NCBI RefSeq assembly: GCF_002575655.3
Contig: NC_053035.3
Coordinates: 90,421,322 to 90,485,321 of the forward strand
Direction of reading: 5' to 3'
Origin: Aegilops tauschii subsp. strangulata
Taxonomy: Eukaryota; Streptophyta; Magnoliopsida; Poales; Poaceae
Length of the DNA stretch: 64,000 nt
The notes under the pieces are model-generated. The model was given only the letters and a program-made list of their open reading frames with translations, had not been told where the DNA came from and searched no databases. The position numbers and the translations under genes were made by a program. Below, in pieces: positions 23,331-34,574 of this stretch; position 1 is the stretch's first letter, and every line of letters begins with the position of its first letter.

Positions 23331-23735
23331 TAATATTAGAAGCTAAACAACAATTGAAAAATGATGTAGTACAACACTCCATCCATCCCATTATATAAGA
23401 TTTTATTACATGTATATCTAGACATCATCAGAACATTAAGGTAACACTCTTCCTTGTTGCTATGTAGCCTGGGATTGCATATTTAGTCATTCAGTACAAT
23501 GCATGTTTCTAACCAGTCATTGAAAAACGAAAAGGCATGTTAACTGCAATATCCTTAACAGCAACCAAATATCGTAATTCATAGTGGTATTGTTGAAACT
23601 GTTATTGACGAAATTGAACTGCACGGCAAATAGTTGCACATATAGAGCATCACATTGTGAAGAACTGAAATAAACAAGTCATAAGGACATCTCTAGGCGA
23701 TCCTTAAAAAGTTAAAGGACTAAAACCCTTAGTGG

Positions 23736-23768
<33 letters not shown>

Positions 23769-23944
23769 TATATGTATACTCCAGCAATTTTTGGCCTTTT
23801 CTAGTCGATCCCCTAAACTTAAGGTTGTAAACTTCAATTTGATCAAGTTCAAAGTAGGTTCAACCGAAAGTAGCATGCATTCAAACATAAACATAGATAG
23901 TTTTGCATAACCGAACATAAAACATAAATTTAAACTAAGCTAAA
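23331..23944. other. CACTA spacer
   Basis: AT-rich with no coding signal. It includes a (TA)n tract at 23735-23774. Confidence 0.6.
23735..23774 (+). repeat. (TA)n microsatellite
   Basis: About 40 bases of alternating TA with two TG interruptions. Confidence 0.9.
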
Positions 23945-24781
23945 CTACTTTCGGTCGAAGTAGAGGCCGATCCAATCCTTCCTCGTCATGTACGGTGTGC
24001 CGCGAGCCGGGTCCGGGCCAGTACCGTCGTCGGGGTCGTTGGGGAAGGTACTCCTCCACTCGTAGACGTCGATCTCCTCGTCCTCGGGGCCCACCTCGAC
24101 GCCCTTCGCGCCGCCGTCGCCGCCGCCTTCGACCTCGCCATCAGAGGAGAGCGCGATAACCTCGCCGCCCTCGGCACCGCCGTCCTCGCCGCCTTCGACC
24201 TCATCATCACAGGAGAGCGCGATAACCTCGCCGCCCTCCGCTCCGGCAAACATCGCCCGCTCCGCCTCCACAAGCTCCGGGTGCTGCTGGCAGAGCTCTC
24301 GCATGTAGGCCTCATCGACAGCCTTGGCCTCGAGGTGCTCCCACGCCTCGCGGTCCTCCCGATCCATAGCCGAGCTCACCACCCCTGGATGAGGCGGAAC
24401 GAGGTGGACCGGACGTGTGCCGAAGGGGAAATTAATCCTAGCCACCGCGCCGTGGTAGCGGACCTGCCAGCGGTCGTACTCCATGGCCGCGAGCTCGGCC
24501 GTGTGGAAGCTACCGAGCCACCAGTGGGTTTGGGTCTCTCGATCTATAATCTCGGTGACCCACATCCCCCACCGCCGCTGCCGGACCCCGAGGTAGGACT
24601 TCGTCGGCTGTCGGGTCCGAGGGAGGACGGGAAAGTCCTCGAACCGGCGTAGGGGCGTGGCGGCGGGCGGATCGGGGGACCGACGACGGCGGATCGGGCC
24701 CGCGGAGGATGACGGGGACACCTCGGCGGCCACCTCGCCGGTGTCGGGCGAAAAGGCCACGATAAACCTCTTTTTGGCCAT
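23945..24781 (-). CDS. AP2/ERF-domain protein carried by the CACTA transposon
   Basis: The 278-residue frame is intact. An AP2/ERF DNA-binding domain is at about residues 62-121: SYLGVRQRRWG, MWVTEI, the WLG core (WWLGSFHTAELAAMEYD) and ending ARINFPFG. The usual YRG start is YLG here. The C-terminal half is acidic, with a 22-residue unit repeated twice (EGGEVIALS plus acidic residues, about 180-225). The start MAKKRFIV is the first ATG and gives a typical basic N-terminus. AP2/ERF proteins bind GC-rich boxes in the nucleus. Here the gene is part of a transposon, so it may be a long-resident captured gene serving the element or a passenger. High GC content contrasts with the AT-rich flanks. 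Confidence 0.85.
   Translation of the reverse strand: MAKKRFIVAFSPDTGEVAAEVSPSSSAGPIRRRRSPDPPAATPLRRFEDFPVLPRTRQPTKSYLGVRQRRWGMWVTEIIDRETQTHWWLGSFHTAELAAMEYDRWQVRYHGAVARINFPFGTRPVHLVPPHPGVVSSAMDREDREAWEHLEAKAVDEAYMRELCQQHPELVEAERAMFAGAEGGEVIALSCDDEVEGGEDGGAEGGEVIALSSDGEVEGGGDGGAKGVEVGPEDEEIDVYEWRSTFPNDPDDGTGPDPARGTPYMTRKDWIGLYFDRK
24113..24244 (-). repeat. 66-bp tandem repeat coding for SIM-like motifs
   Basis: Two adjacent GC-rich units in the AP2 gene encode EVIALSCDDEVEGG and EVIALSSDGEVEGG. Confidence 0.75.
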
Positions 24782-25489
24782 TGGCTCCTCGAGCTCCCCG
24801 GCACATGGGCAGAGGTTGAGGATGGAGGCGCCGACGATGGCGGCGACCTACCAATGGTTTCGAGGGTTGTGTGTGTCTGTGTGAGCAGAGGTTTTGGGGT
24901 GTGTGTGGAGGGGGGGGAGCAAAGTTGTGTTTAAGGAAATACTATGGCAACTGAAAATTTTAGTAGGCGGGAGTAACAAGGCGGGGCTACTGAAAATTTG
25001 GATCAAGGGCGAGCAGATATTTTTGAGATTGCGAGGGATGCAGAGGCGGGAGTAAAATATCGGGGCTACTAAAAATTTGAATCAAGGGACTGAAGCAGAG
25101 CGGGAGTAGCAGACATCGCACATAGTCCGGACAAACTAATCGTGTGCTATCAATCATTAAAACCTTCTAGGCGGTAGATATTTTAGAGATTGCGAGGGAT
25201 GCAGAGGCGGGAGTTTTTGGGGAGTGAGCTAGTGTGCTTGACACGCCGGCTGTGGACTGTAGACGACGCACCTTCTCGCGTAAGCCATAGGCGTACTATA
25301 CACCGACGGTGATCCAAGATACTTTGTACTACATCTCACACGGTTGGTGATAATAAACTATGTGGGATCTACTTGATTTGAATTACAAAATGGGGTCATA
25401 GCGGCAATGGACGCTGTTTGAATTGCTAGACCTTTTATCCGCAGTGAACATGCAACTATATGTGTGTCGTAAAAGAATTGGAATTATTC
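24782..25489. other. Upstream region of the AP2 gene
   Basis: No coding signal. A 35-bp motif containing GAGATTGCGAGGGATGCAG is repeated directly at about 25024 and 25190, which suggests a local duplication of about 165 bp. Confidence 0.55.
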
Positions 25490-27690
25490 AGGGTTCGTTT
25501 GGACATTTTATAGAATAAACTCGTTTTCTAGCCATTTCACGTGCACAATTCAAAATTAAACTACATGCAAATGCTCCGGTGCATACAAATTGGTTGAAAA
25601 ATCAAATATGTGTCCTTCAGTGCATGCTTAGGTCCCATGGAAGAAATGGAAATGAGTTTTTCGGGGTTCGTTTGGCCTTTTTTATACATTAACTGGGTTT
25701 TCTAGGCATTTTATGTGCATAATTCAAATTCAAACTACAAGCACATGCTCCAACGCACCAAAGTTGGTTGAAAAATCACATGTGTGTCCTTGCGTGAATT
25801 TCTAGGTCCCATGCAAGAGATGGGAATGAATTTCAAACACCAGGACACTGTTGATTGCCGGCAAAACATTGAGACCCTTGGTTTTTAAATTCTAGTAAAT
25901 CCAAAACTCGTCTGAAATTCATGAAGCTTGGCATGCTATCATGGAGCGGCATCAACATGCCGTGGTAAAATATTTGTCCCATTTGGGGCAGGTTCGGGTA
26001 TATGCTTCTCACAAACTAGAGCTTCTCACAACAAGCATGATGGTTTCGATAGGGAACGTCCCACCGTTGGGGACGAAACGATATCCATTGCCTCTTATTG
26101 CTTTCAATTTTTTTTTCTTGTGTCAACATAGAACAACAGGAGTGTTGTGTCAATTTTTTGGATTTTTAGGGTTCGTTTGGATATTTTTATGCATTAACTG
26201 AGTTTTCAATACATTTATGTGCATAATTCAAATTTGGACTACATGCACATGCTCCAGTGCATATAAATTGGTTGAAAAATCAAATATGTGTCCTTGGGTG
26301 CATGCTTAGGTCCCATGCAAGAAATGGGAATGAATTTGAAACACCAGGGCACCGTTGATTGGCAGCAAAACATTGAGATGCCTGGTTTTTAAATTCTAGT
26401 AAATCCAAAACTCGTATGAAATTCATGAAACTTGGCATGCTATCATGGAGCGGCATCAACATGTCGTGGTAAAAAAATTGTCCCATTTGGGGCAGGTTTG
26501 GGTATACGCTTCTGACAAACCAGAGCTTCTCACAACAAGCCTGATGGTTTCGGTAGGGAACGTACGTCTCACCTTTGGGGACGAAAAGATATCCATTGCC
26601 TCTTATTGCTTTCAAAAAATTTCTCGTGTCAACATAGAGCAACAGGAGTGTTGTATCAATTTTTGGGATTTTTCGGGGTTCGTTTGGACATTTTTATGCA
26701 TTAACTGAGTTTTCTAGGCATTTTACACGCATAATTCAAAATTGAACTACATGCACATGCTCCAGTGCATATAAATTGGTTGAAAAATCACATGTGTGTC
26801 CTTGGGTGCATGCTTAGGTCCCATGCAAGAGACGGGAATGAATTTCAAACACCAGGGCACTGTTGATTGCCGGCAAATGTTGAGATACCTGGTTTTTAAA
26901 TTCTGGTAAATCAAAAACTCGTCTGAAATTCATGAAACTTGGCATGCTATCATGGAGCGGCATCAACATGCCGTGGTGAAAATTTTGTCCCATTTGGGAC
27001 AGGTTTGGGTATAAGCTTCTCACAACAAGGATGATGGTTTCGATAGGGAACGTACCACCTTTCGGGACGGGACGATATCCGTTGCCTCTTATTGCTTTCA
27101 AAAAATTTCTAGTGTCAACATAGAACAAAAGGAGTGTTGTGTTTAATCTTGGAATTTTTCGGGGTTCGTGTGGCCTTTTTTATACATTAACTGGGTTTTG
27201 TAGGCATTTTATGTGCATATTTCAAATTTGAACTACAAGCACATTCTCCAATGCACCAAAGTTGGTTGAAAAATCACATGTGTGTCCTAGGGTGAATTTC
27301 TAGGTCCCATGCAAGAGATTGGAATGAAATTCAAACACCAGGGCACTGTTTATTGCCGGCAAAACATTGAGATGCATGGTTTTTAAATTCTAGTAAATCC
27401 AAAACTCGTCTGAAATTCATGAAACTTGGCATGCTATCATGGAGCGGCATCAACATGCCGTGGTAAAAAATTTGTCCCATTTGGGGCAGGTTCGGGTATA
27501 TGCTTCTCACAAACCAAAGCTTCTCACAACAAGCATGATGGTTTTGATAGGGAACGTCCCACCTTTGGGGATGAAACAATATCCATTGCCTATTATTGCT
27601 TTCAAATTTTTTCTCGTGTCAACATAGAACAACACGAGTGTTGTGTCAATTTTTCGGGGTTTGTTTGGACATTTTTATGCATATCTATCA
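25490..27690 (+). repeat. Tandem array of about 500-bp units in the CACTA
   Basis: The anchor ATGGAGCGGCATCAACATG or a close variant occurs at 25941, 26445, 26952 and 27439, giving spacings of 504, 507 and 487. Units share a GGGTTCGTTTGG start and a GTCCCATGCAAG segment. Short open frames on both strands are by-products of the repeat. Confidence 0.9.
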
Positions 27691-28019
27691 TTTTGGGTAT
27701 GTTGCCATTTGTCAAACTGGAAAGATTGACATTTGTTTATCTAGTAACATTGCCATATGTCTACCTTGTAACACTGCGATTTGTCAAAATATGCAGCTAA
27801 AAATCAATTTTGCAACTAAAATCACTAGCACTATTCATATGGACACCACTAGCAGGCGTGAGTTGATGGACGCATATGCAAATGTACCATTGATTACATA
27901 CAACAAGTCATCAGCCCACAACGACAACGAGGATACATGTTGGATTATAGATCATTTCCAACAAAACATTCTAGTAAATTTTTTCTCACACAACAAATAA
28001 CAAAGCGATGAAATGAACT
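27691..28019. other. Downstream region of the DUF295-type gene
   Basis: AT-rich spacer between the tandem array and the stop codon of the gene. I see no feature in it. Confidence 0.5.
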
Positions 28020-30542
28020 TCAGCTCAACCACTCGTCGGCGTTGGAAACGCTTGCTTTGAACCAGAAGTGATTCTCTGGGAAGGGCCAGCTACTGTCAAT
28101 CTCAAGACCAATGCAGGACTGATCATCTAGGCTGAAGCGGCCTATGTCAGGACCCATATTGGGATGGTAGGGAAGCATAGCAATGTCCGAGGTATAGGTA
28201 CAGTTGCTTCTCATAAATGGTAGTAACGTTGTGTCAACAACAGCTGGATTGCCTTCCACCATCATTGGATAGTTTTGTCCAAGGAAGAGCAAGTTTCCTC
28301 CAAGACTTTCAATACTGAACCAGGGAGAAGGTGTTGGCGCTAGTACACTAGTATCCTTCCCGAATACCCTGCAACGGATGTTGGAATAGGTCCAGAGAGT
28401 GCGACCATGGGAGACAACACCTGCTTCCTTAGTAACATCAGTAGTGCCCTGTATACAGACAATAAGAAGAGGTGATCCATCGGAATAAGTTGCCAGGCGC
28501 CACTGAGTATATGGGTCCAGCTCGTCCTCATGCTCGTGATCATCAGCATCGTCATCTCCCCCTTGGTTATAAAAATTTAAAAGTATAGGTGGTGGAATGT
28601 TCACAGGACCTTGGAAACACAAGAAGGTTAATTAATTAGTAAAGGGAAACTAGCTAACCTGCATGCATGTGGATGAAACAATTATAATTACGGTGGAAGA
28701 CAACGTACCGAAAGCATGATGATTCCATGCAAAAACAGTGCCACGAGTGGTGGCAGCAAACACAAGACCCTCGTATTGAATTGCATCACAGTACTCATCC
28801 GTGTACAGAAATTGATTTTTGAGCAATATCCATCAAGGCGTGGAAGTAAGGAAGGCAACAAGCTTGTCGAAGATAGCAATAACTTCATAGTTTGAGTAAT
28901 CCCAATGGCGGCTGGGAACTCGACAAATTGCTATCTTCTGTCAACGACAGTCACCATGATCGTATTTGAACTCACGTAGAATACCGGTGTACTCAACCTC
29001 TGGGCAGTCGTCTGAGATTTTTGGAAGTGGAACCCGGTGACGAGTGTACACATTCACAAGTTCCCACTCGCAGTTGTACCCAATGTAAACAACCCAATCT
29101 CCATTTGCGCCTGCCCAAGCCTTGCCCTCAAGCGATGTCATCTTAACATCATACGTATCATTATCAAGCGGCATCAACTTGCACAAGGCGAGGCTTCCCT
29201 CATTGAGGGAGTCCTGGATTAGGGGGTCCTCGGACAGCCGGACTGTGACACCCAAAATTTTATATGGCTTTTTTTCAAAAATTTTATTTGACTTGAGGGA
29301 GGTGATTTAAAATTTTCTTCTAAAGAACCCACCCTCTCAAAAAAACTTTCTTTATGGCAAGAGTTTTATTTGGATTTACCCAAGACTTGATTTTTTTTGG
29401 TCTTGGAGGTTTTCCTTTTTATTTGGACTCAAACCAAAATGCTTTTCACTTGGAAAAATGTCTTTTGGAAATTCCTTTGAAAAACCCTATGGCTTTTGGA
29501 ATGATCCTTTTCCACTTTCAAAAATCTCTCTTGCCATGACCTAAGTGTAAATCCCCTCTCATAAGCCTTTCCTCATCTTTGGATCATGATGTACTTCAAA
29601 TCCAGCAAGATGAACCTCTCCATATAATTTTTTCCATTTATTTCTTATCAAAAACAATTTCTGCCTTCTATTCTAGCTCTTGGAGATTTACAAAGGAGCT
29701 ACCCTTTCTGTTTTGATTTTTGCCCTCAAACCAATTTCCCTAGCTAGTCCTTTGAACCCTCAACCAAGATCCATGAAGATCCACGGGTCTTCAGTTCAAA
29801 TTTTTCAAACTACACTTGCTGCAAGTTTGGACCAGATTTGCCAAATTTGATGAAATTCATTCAAATCCTTCTCCTAAAAATCTGAGAAAATCAGGCAGCC
29901 TCTCGGTACATCGAGAGGTCACCTCACCAAGTCCCAGCTCCAGGAAAAATTTTCTTCTTGCCAAATCATTTCATCGAACACCTACTGGACACTGTTTCTA
30001 TAAGGTTCAGTCAAGTTCAGTTAACAGTGTCTGAAACTACTGTCGTTTCTTCAGTGTCCGTTGTCGATCTCGCCAGTGCCCCTGCGTCGCCGTGCTTCCT
30101 GTCCCCTCCCCCTTGTTCTCTGCACCGCACGAGCGCCTGGAAGGTTGCGGGCATCGGCGACGAGCAGGAGGAGGTGCGCCGCCCCGTGACCGACGCCAGT
30201 GGCGGCTTTGCGGCCGCCAGAGAGAGGCGCAGCGCAGACGGCACCGTCCAGCGCCGCCCAAGCCACCGGAGGCCGCTGCGTGGTCTTCCACTCCCCCGTG
30301 CGCGCTGCCACCCTCGTCGTGAACCGCTAGGCGCAGAGCGCGCTCTCTGCCGCCGCCGTGCCTGTACGGCCGCCCCGTCGAAGACCGGCGCCGTTACACC
30401 AAGCCAGACCAGGTTTAGAAGTGGAACTGGACCAGTAACTCTCACTGATGCTGCCTAGCCTCCTAAACCCACTGACCATCCACTGCCTCGCCGTAATCGC
30501 TCGCCGGAGATTTCCCGTTCACGGCCACCCCCTTGAATCGCC

Positions 30543-30550
30543 TATAAATA
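30543..30550 (+). promoter_or_regulatory. LTR TATA box
   Basis: TATAAATA followed by GAGGCCCC. The same sequence is at 40330-40337 in the 3' LTR and on the minus strand at 628-635 and 3541-3548. Confidence 0.75.
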
Positions 30551-32283
30551 GAGGCCCCGAGCTCCACCTCGAACCCACACCACCTCTGCACACCTCCAAC
30601 ACCCCGCCTAGCCACTGGAAGAGCCCCGAGGGAGCCTTCTTCCTCAACTCCGGCCGCCGCGACCCGCCACGGGATCCAGCTCGATTCGCTCCCGTGCGTG
30701 CACCTTTGCCTCTCATCTCTTGCCAGTTGTTTCCTTATGCACCCACTCTCCTGACCCGCGCTTCAATTCAGAGTTTGCAGCACCCACCGGAGTTCCCCAC
30801 CATCGCCCGAGCCGCCGTCCGCCGGAGAAAGTGTCACCGTCGACGTGGTGCTCTCCGACGACCAAGTCCACCACCCACCGGCGCGGAAGGACACGCTGAA
30901 TCTCTTGGTACACTCCGATCTCCCTGACTCGCCGTGGTTCGACGCCGGCGACCACCGCAGCCTTCGGGCGCCGGCGAGGATTTGAACCTGACATGTGGGA
31001 CCCCCACGTCAGCCTCTCTTCTTTCTCTCCCCCGAAGCGTTTTCTGTTGGCACCTTCGGGCAAGTACGTTTTCTCTGTGGGCTGGCGCGTTTCCCTTCGA
31101 ACCGTTTTCTGTTTTCTCAGTTAAGTCCCTGGATCTTTTCTGTTTCATCACAGATTAGTCCCTAGACTAAAACCCTTATAACTTTTTAATAAAAAGTGAT
31201 TTTTGAGTGATTCTTTTTCTGACAGTCTTATATTTTTGTCTAGTTTTTTATAGTATTTATTTGGAAAATTTTTGAGACAACTTTTATGCACGCGTTGGTT
31301 TTCACGTTAGTATGCATTTTCGCTATACCGTAGGTTCCGGAAGAGGTGACGGAGCCGCGAACTTCGCCGAGCTAGACTCCGACTTCTCCGAACCAGGCAA
31401 GCATGTTTGAACCTTTGATATGATAGGTGTTTTGCATGTTTGCTTGAATGGTTGTGCATGACATATGAGCATCGGTGAGTATCTTGTTGCATGTAAGGCA
31501 ACTACCCGTGTGTTCTGAAGTACTATGATCTCTGAGGAGAGATGGCCTAGTCATGTGGTGACATGAAGGGCAGTAAGGTGGTACTGTTGTGGCATGCCAG
31601 CCTTACGTCATCCGATAAATTCCGACGTTAACGTGGACGGAGTCACGTTATCGTTCTTCCCCCTTCCGTGCTACCACATGTTTTCTGCCAGAATGCGGTT
31701 TAGTAAGTTGGTAACCTCTTTCCGTGTACACACCAAATAGAGGGGCCGGGATGAGGGTTCCATGGCCCTGGATTAAAGCCAGTCATCCGGTCAGGGGGCA
31801 TGGGTGTTTCCGGTTGGGACCGAAAGGGGGGCACCCCTTAGAGCGCGCGTATATAAATTTGATCCCATGCTACGCGAGGTTGTAGCCTCCCCGTCTCAAG
31901 GTTTTTCTTGAACGTTGCCGAGGGTGATTCCTGGCTTCGGAATGTTGAATGGGTGTGTACTGGTTAGATGTGTTTCTTCCAAAACACCGTAAACGGAACT
32001 AGTCCCCGTGACTACTGAAATCCGTTGGCTGTGGTTAAAGTACAAACTCTGCAGAGTCAAATCCTTCCGAGTCATCGTATCCATGGTCAAGTAACGTGAT
32101 CAGTGTATCCATGTCTGTGTCAAATCCTCATGGTATACTCTTTCCCCGGTAAATAAGCTTGAGCAGTAAACTTGGTTGAACGTTATTCCTGTGGATGGAC
32201 TAACCCTGTTGTTTATCTCATATCTGAATATTCCCTTGTTGTGGTATTAAAGTCATGAACTACTAAATTATCAAGTTATGAAA

Positions 32284-32600
32284 TATAAGCCCTTTATGTG
32301 ATGTCGCTCAGACGTCCGACTGTGGCATGCTTGCCTTTTACTTTCAATATAAGCCCTTTATGTGACGTCGCTCAGACGTCCGACTGTGGCATGTTTGTCT
32401 TTTACGTTCAATATAAGCCCTTTATGTGATGTCGCTCAGACGTCCGACTGTGGCATGTTTGCCTTTTACTTTCAATATAAGCCCTTTATGTGATGTCGCG
32501 CAGACATCCGACTGTGGCACGCACTGTCATTTATTTTCTATTATAAGCCCTTTATGTGGTGTCGCCTGGACGCCCGACTGCGGCATTGTTATTCTTGCAT
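32284..32600 (+). repeat. 64-bp minisatellite in the 5' LTR
   Basis: Units start TATAAGCCCTTTATGTG at 32284, 32348, 32412, 32476 and 32542. Each holds a GACGTCCGACTGTGGC core. Confidence 0.9.
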
Positions 32601-33281
32601 TTTCCTCTCGAGGAGTCATTCAGACACTCGCTTGGCCCTCAGTATTTATTTTGGGATTTCGGGAGGACTACCGCCCGACTTCTCTTTTATTTCCCATGCA
32701 TTATTATCTCTATGTCTGAATGCTCTTGTTAAACTGTTCATATGCATCATGTTTACATTTGTTATATCTTAAGTCCGAACTGTCTTGCGAGTACTTTCAT
32801 AGTACTCACCTGGCTTGTTGATTTGGCCAGATGTTGACGAAGGCGATCTCATGGATGAAGAGTTTGATAGTGAGTCCGACGCCTAGAGGAATCCCAGTCA
32901 GTCCCGTGCGATCCTGGATATTGGTCACTTGTATTATATACGCTTCCGCCACCCGCAATAAGTCTCCTCGAGCCTCACTCTGACGCTCGAAGAGTTGTTA
33001 GATTCAGGAGTCTTATCACCCACTTCGCGGTGATATTTCCACCACCCCTCCTATCGTGTTAGTAGTTATGCCACCCTATACGCCGTTATGTTTTATCGGC
33101 GCGCTTGTAATAAATTGTTGGGCAGTCTCCGGTCAACCTTGTATTATATTCAGTACTCCTAGTATTTTCTTCTGTGATCAAGATTTTGTCTACCAGTAAG
33201 AAGGAATTCTTCTCTACTGGTCCGTAAAAGGGACCGGTCTCTCAATAAATAATTTTATTGGAAAACCGGTCGTGACAAGCT

Positions 33282-33293
33282 TGGTATCAGAGC
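33282..33293 (+). other. Primer binding site, initiator Met-tRNA type
   Basis: TGGTATCAGAGC lies four bases after the 5' LTR end. Confidence 0.9.
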
Positions 33294-33443
33294 CAGGCTG
33301 ACTGTAGGAAGCCACTAGGTGCGATCGCTAATCGGTTATTAGCGTCCTTTGTGCTTTTTCAGCTTTTTGCAAATGTAGCTATTTTCTGTTGGTCATCATA
33401 AATTTATGACATGAGTACTCTGAATTTTTGCCTACATTTGTAG

Positions 33444-34250
33444 ATGGCTGGCAGCAACTGCGAGACTCGGGTGTTCACGAACGTGCCTGAGGGGTTTGTC
33501 AAACTCCTCGTCTCCATCACCAAGCTCGCGATCGGGCCAGCGACTCGTCCGGAGTTCACGCTTTATCAGCACAAACTCAGCGACGACGTGTCTATGCACC
33601 AGGCCGTGGTGCAATTCAAGGGAGGACGTTCTGCATCTCGCCACTTCCGTTTTGTGGGAAGGGCCATGCCTACGGAGAGGCATGCCATGCAGATGGCTGC
33701 CCGTGAGGCGATAGCTCGCCTTCGGGACATTCTTCCTATGATGAAGACTCGTCGCTACCGCTACCTCCCATGCCATGTGCCATATACTTGTCACTATGCA
33801 TTCGCCTGCCCTAGGGGAGAGCGAGATGAAGCCATCGAGATGATTGTTGAGTACCTCAAGGCTCTGGAGGAATCTTTCAACAACCTTGTGGACGATCTTG
33901 TGGCTGCCCGCATGGACTTAGTTCGGGGCGGTCCTGCCAGCAGGAAGGAGCTTCTCCACACGGCACCGCCTCTGACATTCGTCTCGTCTTCAGCCTCTTA
34001 TGCACTGGCCATTTTGGCCACTGCTCGCCGTCTGCCTACCACTGAGGAGTTCGACCGAGTCATCGCTCCTACTCCAGTCAGAGCTGCATCGCCTGCCGCA
34101 CCCGCACTGCCGCCTGTCGCACCCGCGCCGTCACCGCAGTGCAGTGCTACGCGCCAGGAGCCTGCTAGAGAGGAGGTGGAGGTTGAATCTCCTGCACCGC
34201 TAAGTCTTGCCCTCGGCAAGGGAAAGGACATCGTCACCATCTCCGACTGA
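33444..34250 (+). CDS. Extra ORF upstream of gag (dsRBD-like region, SIM-like C-terminus)
   Basis: The 268-residue frame is intact and lies between the primer site and gag. Residues about 10-95 have the order GFVKLL helix, PEFTLYQ, H and AVVQF strand, FVGRAMPTERHAMQMAAREAIARLR helix. That spacing is like a double-stranded-RNA-binding domain, but the lysines of the usual KKxAK motif are missing. A helical middle part (EMIVEYLKALEESFNNLVDDL) is followed by a proline/alanine-rich linker. The protein ends KDIVTISD, a hydrophobic-acidic motif like a SUMO-interacting motif. It has no gag, protease or RT motif. A homologue lies at 61542-62414 in another family. Extra 5' ORFs are known in grass chromoviruses; the function here is not known to me. 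Confidence 0.8.
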   Translation: MAGSNCETRVFTNVPEGFVKLLVSITKLAIGPATRPEFTLYQHKLSDDVSMHQAVVQFKGGRSASRHFRFVGRAMPTERHAMQMAAREAIARLRDILPMMKTRRYRYLPCHVPYTCHYAFACPRGERDEAIEMIVEYLKALEESFNNLVDDLVAARMDLVRGGPASRKELLHTAPPLTFVSSSASYALAILATARRLPTTEEFDRVIAPTPVRAASPAAPALPPVAPAPSPQCSATRQEPAREEVEVESPAPLSLALGKGKDIVTISD

Positions 34251-34574
34251 GAGCGCCGAGTAGCCGCGCGTTATGTCTGCTTGTATGATGTGTTTTATCT
34301 GTACGTTAGTTTGTAGTAGTTATGTACGCTGCTTTCCGAAGGAGTGTGCTAGTCTAATAACATGTCGGGAATGTGTACGCACATCCTGAGTGCTGTATCG
34401 TATGTTTGCGTGTCGCGTGTAAGATATGTGCTAAGCAGTTCCTCTCCGTGCAAAATCGTTTATGCTTTCTTGAAAAATCTTGAGGTCTTTTAAATTTTTG
34501 CCTTTGCAAGATTTTCCCTTGTGCCACTCAGTTCTTCTCATAAGTTTTGCAAAATAATACCCCAGACTGGAAAA
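34251..34574 (+). other. Spacer between the extra ORF and gag
   Basis: About 320 bp, T-rich, with no ORF on its own. It may hold a splice acceptor or re-initiation signal that lets gag be translated. Confidence 0.4.

Larger units (their letters stand above)
29244..33277 (+). repeat. 5' LTR, family 1
   Basis: It has an AT-rich start, a GC-rich promoter and leader section, and a five-unit minisatellite at 32284-32600. The small ORFs inside are LTR sequence also seen in the 3' LTR and in the relics at 1-5610. Confidence 0.95.

Noticed and set aside
23372..23420. Possible Stowaway-type MITE end (CTCCATCCATCCCATTATATAAGAT-like)
   Set aside because: Only one end resembles such a TIR. I found no matching inverted end or TA duplication nearby.
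25941..27627. Repeated open frames on both strands of about 60-120 codons
   Set aside because: They are by-products of the 500-bp tandem array and do not keep one frame across units.
25490..27690. CRISPR-like array
   Set aside because: Units are about 500 bp with no short repeat-spacer alternation, in a plant genome.
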